Source: a virus. Taken from it: DNA of 21,692 nt. Of the stretch, positions 12,901-19,500 are shown piece after piece; the first letter of the stretch is position 1; every line of letters starts with the position of its first letter. A program made the position numbers and the translations under genes. The notes beneath the pieces were generated by a model, which searched no databases, was not told where the DNA came from, and saw only the letters and a program-made list of their open reading frames with translations. The DNA is taken from IMG/VR virus record IMGVR_UViG_3300046804_006191, positions 1 to 21,692 of that record. One strand, given 5' to 3'.

Positions 12901-15036
12901 AGTGTACCTAGAACCATTTGTAGCTTTAGTATAATGTGTATTGTTATTCAACACCAACTCTTGACCTGAGTATGTCAGAGTGATTGAAGAGGTGGGAGAA
13001 TTAGTAAAATCTGTAATTACTAATGAATCAACTTCATATATTCTTTTAACTGTTGCACTAAAAGTTCCGTCTTCAGTAATTACATTTTCACCAGATTCAA
13101 AATTTCCATTTAGATTGGAAAGAACTAGTTTATCATTATTTGTTCCGGACTCCAGAATTGCTCTGGCACGTGACCTAGAACCAATTAGAACTTTACCAGA
13201 ACTGGGAGTGCCAGATAATGAACGCACATATAAGTGAGTAAAGAATTTACCACCCTGTAAACCTAGTTTAAATTCTGATGTTTTATTTGCTTTTTGGTTG
13301 GTATCTGTAATTAGATTTGATGCTCTGAAGAATTTAGGTCTTACAATTCCAACTGGTTCCGCTGATTGTTTATATACAGAGTTAATTACACCATTACCAA
13401 TAGAACCACCAACGACATAATCGGATGTACCGGTAAGTACAATAATAGAACCACCAGAAATAGCTGCAAAGTAAATTACTTTACCTGTTCCTAGTGATGC
13501 ACCTTCTGCATATACAGTCGTATTAGTAGTAACTAAGTGATAAGTAGTCTGACACTCATTGCCAATATTTTGAGATGAGAGACCAACATATCCATCTGTA
13601 AAAGTTTTGTGAAGCTTTAACTCATTAAAAGCAGTGGAAGTGCCACCAGTTGAAATATTTTGTAAATCTGGAGTTCCGAATACATTGGTAACATAAGTAT
13701 GTTGACCTTCTGTCAATGAAACTCTTGCATTGTCTCTAAATTGGGTTGTACGGGCTTTATCATTTACAATAAAATCTGTGAGTTTGGATTCAATTTCATA
13801 ACCATTAACATATGCCTTGCCTGCACCAAGAGAAATAACAAATTTGGAATCTGCTTCCTGTTCTGTTAATCTTTCGGAGATTACACCATAATTAAAAATA
13901 ACTTTACCAGTGTCATCAAATTCGATAGTGCCATTGGCATCTTGTGTACGTACAATATTACTTACTGGAAGAGGTTCGGTTCCTTGACCATACTTACCAT
14001 CAGTTCCAATTGTAAATAGACCATCTTGGTTATTAGTATTAATCCATTCTTTTAAATCAATTGAGAATGGTTTTACTGTGTAATTGCCACTTTCATCATA
14101 TGTCCGTCTAGCTAAAGTTTCAAACAACCATTTAAATTGTGTTCTTTCAACTTTATTTTGTAATACACCATTCACAACTCTGGCAATTTCAACAAAATTT
14201 TCATCGATTTCTGTTAAACCACGGAAAGTTAGAGTGGGTCTAATTGAAAATCGATGTGCACCGGGAGCCGAAAAATTACTGTATCCCTGTGCATTATCAA
14301 ATAGTGAATTATCTTCTTCTGGACCAATTAACAATTCATTTACAGCAAAACCAATTTTTCCAGTTGGTTTTGTATGGAATTTTGACAAAATAATTGCATC
14401 GTCATCGACACGAACCATGAACCCACGGAGAAAATATATGCCACTCTTAATTTCAAAATATGAACCACTGCCCTGAACAGAACTATTTTCATTAAAAGTG
14501 GTTATAACTGTTCCAGAGTTATCAAACAAATTGTATTTTATTGTGGTTGGTGCAGTTACGTTGGATACACCTACGACTGCAGTCAATCCATCGGGATGGT
14601 CAGAAAATAAAGTTTCGCCTTCGGTGAAGGTTTTACTTGCGGTGTCATTACCCGATGAAATATATTGAACAAAAAATACAACACTTTCAGTATCTGTTTG
14701 TTCTTCTGTTAATAAAATTTTAGCTTTTACACCAGAAGTTTCACCTGTTATAATACATCCTTTATAATCGGAGGCAGAATAACTACTAGTAATTCTGGAA
14801 ATTTTTACATAATCAGCGTTATTAACATATTTTACTTCACCCGGAATAACCATCTGGCCTTCCTTGAAAATCCCAGACCCTAGATTTTCTATCTGAGACT
14901 GTAAAATATCCTGTAATTGTGTTAATTCTCTTGCTTGAACTGCATATCCAGAACGAAATAAAATTTTATAAAAATTTTTCAGACTATTATAGTCATCAAA
15001 ATAAGGACTGATGTTTAGATTAGTTCTTTGTGCCAT
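6952..15036 (-). CDS. Giant DUF4815-type baseplate/fibre-connector protein (2694 aa)
   Basis: The N-terminus MAQRTNLNISPYFDDYNSLK with QARELTQLQDILQSQIENLG (residues 35-54) is the signature of DUF4815-type virion proteins of T4-like marine phages. Further family features are a coiled stretch around RVRRLEEVISLSLLEQNTL (about 1275-1293) followed by LDRFKNGIVVDDFSGH, and late segments YLENGKTYAFVVYCP and GSLFKSQNISLWTEDQTQD. GxGY modules occur near 1950-2035 (GVGYTELDD, NPGSGYISTPSVTFVGGG). It lies directly after gp8, where T4 carries gp9 and gp10, so a role linking the baseplate wedge to fibres is a fair inference. It is far longer than T4 gp10 (602). No catalytic motif is seen. The ribosome binding site is weak (GGAA 4-5 bases before the ATG); a poor late box, CCTAAATA, lies at 15073-15080. 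Confidence 0.85.
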   Translation of the reverse strand: MAQRTNLNISPYFDDYNSLKNFYKILFRSGYAVQARELTQLQDILQSQIENLGSGIFKEGQMVIPGEVKYVNNADYVKISRITSSYSASDYKGCIITGETSGVKAKILLTEEQTDTESVVFFVQYISSGNDTASKTFTEGETLFSDHPDGLTAVVGVSNVTAPTTIKYNLFDNSGTVITTFNENSSVQGSGSYFEIKSGIYFLRGFMVRVDDDAIILSKFHTKPTGKIGFAVNELLIGPEEDNSLFDNAQGYSNFSAPGAHRFSIRPTLTFRGLTEIDENFVEIARVVNGVLQNKVERTQFKWLFETLARRTYDESGNYTVKPFSIDLKEWINTNNQDGLFTIGTDGKYGQGTEPLPVSNIVRTQDANGTIEFDDTGKVIFNYGVISERLTEQEADSKFVISLGAGKAYVNGYEIESKLTDFIVNDKARTTQFRDNARVSLTEGQHTYVTNVFGTPDLQNISTGGTSTAFNELKLHKTFTDGYVGLSSQNIGNECQTTYHLVTTNTTVYAEGASLGTGKVIYFAAISGGSIIVLTGTSDYVVGGSIGNGVINSVYKQSAEPVGIVRPKFFRASNLITDTNQKANKTSEFKLGLQGGKFFTHLYVRSLSGTPSSGKVLIGSRSRARAILESGTNNDKLVLSNLNGNFESGENVITEDGTFSATVKRIYEVDSLVITDFTNSPTSSITLTYSGQELVLNNNTHYTKATNGSRYTLTLTTAGRNRIYDFYNGTPGYIQITKIDSNSGVAGYGVIVNEYQKMFSFDNVKSVYGASSSDNEFSADFSYLNVSRTSSFTLSNGSNYSAIAGSRYLECQDIGQDPSSEVSMGDILSVVDDNGTVRLLYVHFATRPVGQGEVKQAGRIYVTTAIPANITKNQVVVYRSKTNNADRNTLLYKLPTQTTATLETVPTSTDINYTVYRQFMGSLAGGNTITFTIVTPGESFLTDVSLFNFSFADSTAGSNAGKYVQLTSNDVVFSDSDKKVTITLPFAAGGNYKVKLIAPVSVINGRAKRKIKRTSINSSEPNYALHTAYIETGYDKSEISLGVVDAYKLRSVYAATTPGGNPTNPSTRTNVTERYYLNTGQTDNYYGVSTLILKKGYSPAPGPLYVDFDYFEHSGTGDFFSVDSYTDTDGVDYGDIPFYDSDILGTIELRDCIDFRPSVNPSSSLTPLYDGVGEINSMTFSGGNISRMPVEFTTFDCDIENYLPRKDSIFLSPIGDFILVQGVPSEKPQYPADLSGSMRLFDLSIPAYTFSAKDVVVKPYNYQRYTMKDIQSIDNRVRRLEEVISLSLLEQNTLSSQVRDALTGLDRFKNGIVVDDFSGHVTGASGDPEYKCSVDTVNTHLRAPFFNQQIRLEESTSDQSVRIQNSYRRTGDFIHLPYTNVELFANRNVTGFINIQPYSVFTYTGELSISPEIDEWSDVNTIPENRVIDETTFNALSAMAGPSGVLNTQWNEWNTTWSGITRSEVTRSQGLVGDSGAFTAQRFLNQVRAGAGNEQVIDATGGANGHGSLARLFFRDTIETRQERSGFQIALDPANSRTVDTNLGPRVVDVTLARFMRQQIVKFRATGLKPNTRMYAFFDGQDVNSWISPDSPNTVNNETIFNFEIGSQQKGFGQSIVTDDFGNVQGIFVIPTGTPPLPYVKQTDIQNTVNGVTTSTGVGFVPTSVRNINGTNWYNQIVPVDVSKIKFYNVNSYPTTPSQLANDPNFTSYEVPAGRQFKVGDRMFRITSSINDSRLEQELEAFAEYTYTANGLIQTRQNTVISTRVPAFTQRQMSDRRTITDIREGRTSLQVGSWGDPVAQTFTIDENDNPKGCFVTGIDLFFRTRSEVHGVEVFLTSTEGGRPTEIKIPGAKSFKKPHSYLRVQASLLGTTSSLTFVGGTTVTGQTSGAVGTLRSTITFESSSVNPTRNISNTVYDVVLSNYVGEFIPGETLKFGTSSVAGTFTIVNDSYKVNRVEITNFGVGYTELDDVITPSNYVTVQFSAPQLPGGVQATGYAKVSNGKLYDVIITNPGSGYISTPSVTFVGGGASVGATAIVHSVLDRKSVEMGVATSAGGTVPTKFNFDVPVYLENGKTYAFVVYCPTSVDYTIFISKIGERKLLSDGTAGQEIVNKQPTIGSLFKSQNISLWTEDQTQDVTYVMYKANFDTSRTATVQFHNSPIEVSYLDNDPITTNSSVGTGDFFGANPSVIRVRTKQPHGLIRGDLVVIGGVTGTGNPQTIGGINIDNINKQHVVLHSDFYTFDVNVGTAATSSVTAGGYGCYVTGNLPYEVIQPQVSYLNFQETTVQLSLVSTNGGSIDNGYVVGSYVNNSPISVQSGQDYYFRSPQLVANTYNEVLNSGATLLNGKKSLRLIANISSLNPDLSPVIDVQRTNAILVRSLIDDPDKNDDRFGPTRTLLTLSSNASLPVGSYLYGATNGTSLNGSVSKIISYNSSTKEVLLEKIDGGDIIPNANSNAYSVNTTKNTDVNGTVTAIAATVTVVAPHNLVANDYIIIDNEIMKVTGTTSTQLTVTRGLFGTIATSHASGADVFKLILIGSVFDNNVATIVSDVRTGSVYYVPETDPDYGSSFAKFKSRTFTLENPSDQINLTMSAVLFDVNSLKCYYRTRSENDSRSFLEIPWVPFNSTGIADNAERVRIADMDDINPSNISRNNFFEYKFTASGLTPFTSFELKFVMNSPNPALTPIIDDYRVICTI

Positions 15037-15082
15037 ATTATTCCATGTGTCCGGTATTCTTTTTTCTGATAATATTTAGGAC

Positions 15083-16555
15083 TTAAAATTTAAGAATAAA
15101 TCTTAAAGATTCTGTTTGTGTAGATGACCGTTGGACTGGTTGAATATTATTCAAGTTCAGAATATATCCCGAATTTTGTTTAATCTGTGGCACAGAGTAT
15201 CCATCAATGAATGATATTCCGGTCTGTGTTTCTATAGAATTATAAGCAACATCTGGAGTACCAGCTGCCCCTGATGTTTCACCTATAATTGTTGTAGGAC
15301 CGCTAAAATGAATTACATTTTTCATGTCCTCGGAAAGAAGAGGAGTCTGAATGTAAAATAATAATTTACGTGATGTATCCCAATGTACTACGTATCCCAG
15401 TGCACTGCCTTGTCTGATTATTTCACCTACTTGGTAGTTACCAGACCCTCCCGATAACTTGACTGCATAACACCCAGTATAATTTGATGATGATATGGAC
15501 TCTCCATTGGTTTTTTCTGGATTCAATAGAAGACCATATTGTCTGAATTTCATATTTTCGTAGAAATGATTGTCTCCACCAGAAATAGAATAACCATATC
15601 TGGTTTTTACATTAATACTCAAATAATATGAATTCAAGGTAGTAACTGTATCATACGTATATCCACCGGGTGGAGGCAGAATTACTCTAAATTCTGGTTT
15701 AATTCCTCCAATTATAATTTCATTAGTACCATTGTCTAAATCTACGAGAGAAGGATAGATGTTACTACCTCTTAGTGCACTGCCATCGTCTAATATAAAA
15801 TTTGCATACGTATATCCACTACCACGACGAACCATTTCCAATTTATCAATTTGACCATTTCTAACAGAAAATCTAAAACATGCTCCATCACCATCACCCA
15901 TGACATTACAATAATAGTAAGGAATCAATGAATTATTAGATGACATTCCACTGCCGGATGTAATTGGATATGCACATACGACTTCACCATCAACTGAATT
16001 AATTGTTGAAGGTTCTACTGGCAAATAAGTGGATGTTAGATGGTCTTCATACGCAGTGGAAGATAATGTATAAAGATACTTCCAAATATAACCATCATTG
16101 GGCCCAATATAGGGAATGGAAGACCTACCTATAGGAATATCAATCGAAGGAACTCCATCTGGGTTATAAACACTTTTTCCATTATATAAACACAAATAAA
16201 CATCGACAACAGATGGACTAGGAGAAACAGCAACATAATAAGGATAAGTCCCTGCAGGTATTTCTTGTGAATCTGGAGTCAATGTGTCATCATACATTTG
16301 ATATACTTGTCCAGACTCCCAGTTAAATCTGTAGGTGACAGGGAGAACGTCAGAAATACTAACTGGTTTATATGATGTAATTGACCTATAAACATCTCTC
16401 TGTTCTAAGGCAGAACCGGTGGGAGTAGGTGGTTCTGAATCTACTTCCCACGGTTCAGGCCTGCCAATAAATACAAATAAACCAGTTTGATTTATAGTAT
16501 TTGTGAAAATTTTAGAATTTCTTACTCTCAAATAATCAGTGACAATCCCTGTCAT
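15083..16555 (-). CDS. 8: Baseplate wedge subunit gp8
   Basis: 490 residues against 334 in T4. Recognised from LFVFIGRPEPWEVD (residues 26-39; T4 IFITFGRSEPW), NDGYIWKYLYTL (about 149-160; T4 GDGYVWEYLFEI) and the ending LRFILKF (T4 INILFTF). gp8 is a dimer in the T4 wedge and bridges gp7 and gp10. The extra length lies mainly after residue 210 and includes a GxGY module (GQIDKLEMVRRGSGYTYANF, about 233-252). GAGG precedes the ATG by about 9 bases. Its late promoter box overlaps the gp7 stop codon. Confidence 0.92.
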   Translation of the reverse strand: MTGIVTDYLRVRNSKIFTNTINQTGLFVFIGRPEPWEVDSEPPTPTGSALEQRDVYRSITSYKPVSISDVLPVTYRFNWESGQVYQMYDDTLTPDSQEIPAGTYPYYVAVSPSPSVVDVYLCLYNGKSVYNPDGVPSIDIPIGRSSIPYIGPNDGYIWKYLYTLSSTAYEDHLTSTYLPVEPSTINSVDGEVVCAYPITSGSGMSSNNSLIPYYYCNVMGDGDGACFRFSVRNGQIDKLEMVRRGSGYTYANFILDDGSALRGSNIYPSLVDLDNGTNEIIIGGIKPEFRVILPPPGGYTYDTVTTLNSYYLSINVKTRYGYSISGGDNHFYENMKFRQYGLLLNPEKTNGESISSSNYTGCYAVKLSGGSGNYQVGEIIRQGSALGYVVHWDTSRKLLFYIQTPLLSEDMKNVIHFSGPTTIIGETSGAAGTPDVAYNSIETQTGISFIDGYSVPQIKQNSGYILNLNNIQPVQRSSTQTESLRFILKF

Positions 16556-16577
16556 ATTCGTGCCTCTTATTTTGAGT

Positions 16578-16585
16578 TATTTATT
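16578..16585 (-). promoter_or_regulatory. Late promoter box for gp8
   Basis: AATAAATA on the minus strand, 7 of 8 matches to the T4 late box, 23 bases before the gp8 ATG. It overlaps the stop codon of gp7. Confidence 0.6.
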
Positions 16586-19500
16586 GGAGGACAACATCTG
16601 TTTCTATGAATGTCTGAAATACATTTATCGTACTCTTGAGAGATAACTGACCGAACATGATATATCCAGTGGGATGAGTATTCTTCAATACATAATTTCG
16701 ATATTCACTGGGTCTAACTTCACTATCAATAACATAACTAAAATTCTGATAATAATAACTATCAGTTAATCTTGAATAAGATTCACTTAGTAAGTTCATA
16801 TCAGTCACAAATTCAGAACCAAGAGTTACTTTAGAACCAGTTCTGGAAAGAAGAATAGGCATTTCAACCTGAAGTATTTTTGCGGTTGCAACCTGAAACT
16901 CGAATAATTTTCCGTAATCATCGTCTTCGGTTGCCAAATCATTAATTAATCCATAATCCTCTGTTGACTCTTCGGTTTCAGTGACTAATCCATAGTCCTC
17001 ACTAGTAATTAATGGAACATAGAGAGATGTAATTAACTCATTTTCCTTCAGAGACCCATTTGTTCTTTTTAGTGTTAATACTCTATTGGTCGGATCCCAA
17101 TATTTAACCAGACCAGTAAAATTGCCAGATGCAGATGTAACTTCTGCATTGATATCAAATGTTCCTACGACATCATAAACAGTAACATTTAAGTCTAATT
17201 CAAATGAAGGGACAATTGTTGGGTCTGAATTTTGAAATGCACCAACAGTATAAAGAATATCAGAAGTATATCCACCTATACTATTACTCTTTGCTATCAA
17301 TATATTACTAGTATCGACAATTAGAATTTTATCTGTTGATTTGTATCCTTTTCCACCAAGAATCACATCAATTGATTCAATACTTCCATTTACAACATTG
17401 ATATCAAATGTTGCATCTGTTCCAGTATTTGTTAAAACTTCAACTTTTGGATTCGAATATCTAGCACCACCGTAAATGGTAGCTACAGATATAATTGCTC
17501 CTTCTTCGTCAACTTCGATAGAATGAATTGACCGGTCGATTTCTCTAGGATAGATTCCAGTAATTGATGGAAGATATTTGATATTTTGACCAGATGAGGT
17601 AACTTCTATTCTACCAACTGGACCAATCACAGATGAGGATGATGTGATGAAATAATAATTTCCGCTTGCCATCATAATTTCTGTGTATTTTGTCAACAAA
17701 TTGGCAGTCAATGAGATACTGTAATCATAGGCACCTTCACCGGGTTTTGTTCCGACTGGTGTAGCTACAACCCATTTGGAATCATATCTAATGTAAAGTA
17801 CACCTGTTATAGAAGACCACCACAAATCACCATCTGTAACCGGGTTATCGATGGCATTGACAGGTGGATACTCGGAAACAGTTACCACTGCTTGTTTTTG
17901 TATACCAGTCCCAGTTCCATATGAAATATCGGGAGCAATTGCACCTTCATCACTTCTACCAGAAATACCAGTTGGAGTTGCTGGTACCCATATGCCGTCT
18001 TGTGTTGATGACTTATAGTAAACATATAAGAAACCAGAAGAAGATGACCACCAAAGGTCGCCTTTTTTCAAGGCAGATAAATCAATTCTTGTACTTGGAG
18101 CAACATCGGAAATAATTATCTGGTCTCCATTTAAACCAGTTGGAGAAATATTGAGGTCTCCACCTGAAACAGAAACAATTTCATCATTCAATAATCTGGG
18201 AACAACACCTGTTGGTGAAGCTAACACCCATTGATTACTATCGGTATCATTATAACGAACGTATAACATACCACTGAGAGTTGACCACCAAAGAGTACCT
18301 TCGGTAGGATTTGTCAGAAAATATGGTTTGGTCGAAGTAATATAAGCCAACCCTCTATCTGGGTCAGTTATGGGTTCATTCAGGATAAACTGAATATCTT
18401 CCTTCGATAATTTTTTATAACAAACGAACCTTGTTTCAGATTCTATTAAATCTATATTCAGTTGACCATTAAAAATATTTGGTACTGCGTCGATTATTTC
18501 TATCAAATCACCTTCTTTCATGTTGTGAGGAACTGTTGTATCTACAATAACAGCCAATCTAGTTAAATTGGTTACCGATGTTCCTCTTGCAATTGGAGGA
18601 TTAACATTAGTATCTCTTATAACTTTGAGTACATTATCTTCTAGAATTTCAACCAATTCAACAACTTCATCTCCAACACGAATTATATCACCACCATAAA
18701 AACTAGAACTATCGGTTACTGGTATTAGGGTCGAATTTTCATTGATATCCGGAGTAGTTATACTCAAAATCTTACATTTGGAATTGACCAAATCTGGAAA
18801 AATATCATCAAGTTCAGTGTCAATTGTTCCCAATACACGAATTCCCAATGTAACCGTTGATGAATCCCATGTAATTACTTTAAACGAACATCCTCTTTCA
18901 GTAACAAATGTTCTTCCAACAATAAAAGCATAAACCGGTGACAGTCTTTTATCGCCAGTCCCCGTAGACTCAATAGAAACTTTCGTATCTAATTTCCAGT
19001 CGTCAATAGTTTTATGTAAAGAAATAGTTAAGTTGTTAACTACTTTAATAAAGTATGCACGATTATCTTCCAAACCATCGGGAATATTTCCATTGATATT
19101 AGAAAATACCATACGAGAACCATTAACAATTCCGTGTGGTGTTGCAAATTCAATATAATCTCCTATTAAATTGATATCACTTGATGTAAAATTCCGATTG
19201 GTGTTATCAAAAGTAATATTTTGGTCACGTAATATCACATCTACGTTAGGTATAGCTATATTGAGCGAAGAAATTTCTTCACCGACTACCCAACTAACGA
19301 CGGCTTCACACCCTTTATCTTCACCCAGCTGGGTATTAGGATAATGAAATCTACATAAGTCACCTACTACATATGAACCGTCAGATGCATCTACATATAC
19401 ATCATCCAAAACACCAGAAGTTACATCTGTAAGCCTACCAGTCACATCTAATGTAAAAAGATTATTATAGTTTAAATTATAATTTCTTATTACATATGAA

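Noticed and set aside
14084-14476. 130-codon plus-strand frame antisense to the DUF4815 gene
   Set aside because: Shadow of a well-supported gene; the translation shows no recognisable motif and no promoter or terminator surrounds it.
15073-15080. Late promoter for the DUF4815 gene (CCTAAATA)
   Set aside because: Only 6 of 8 matches and 37 bases from the start, unlike the 22-29 base spacing elsewhere; it is too weak to list as a feature.
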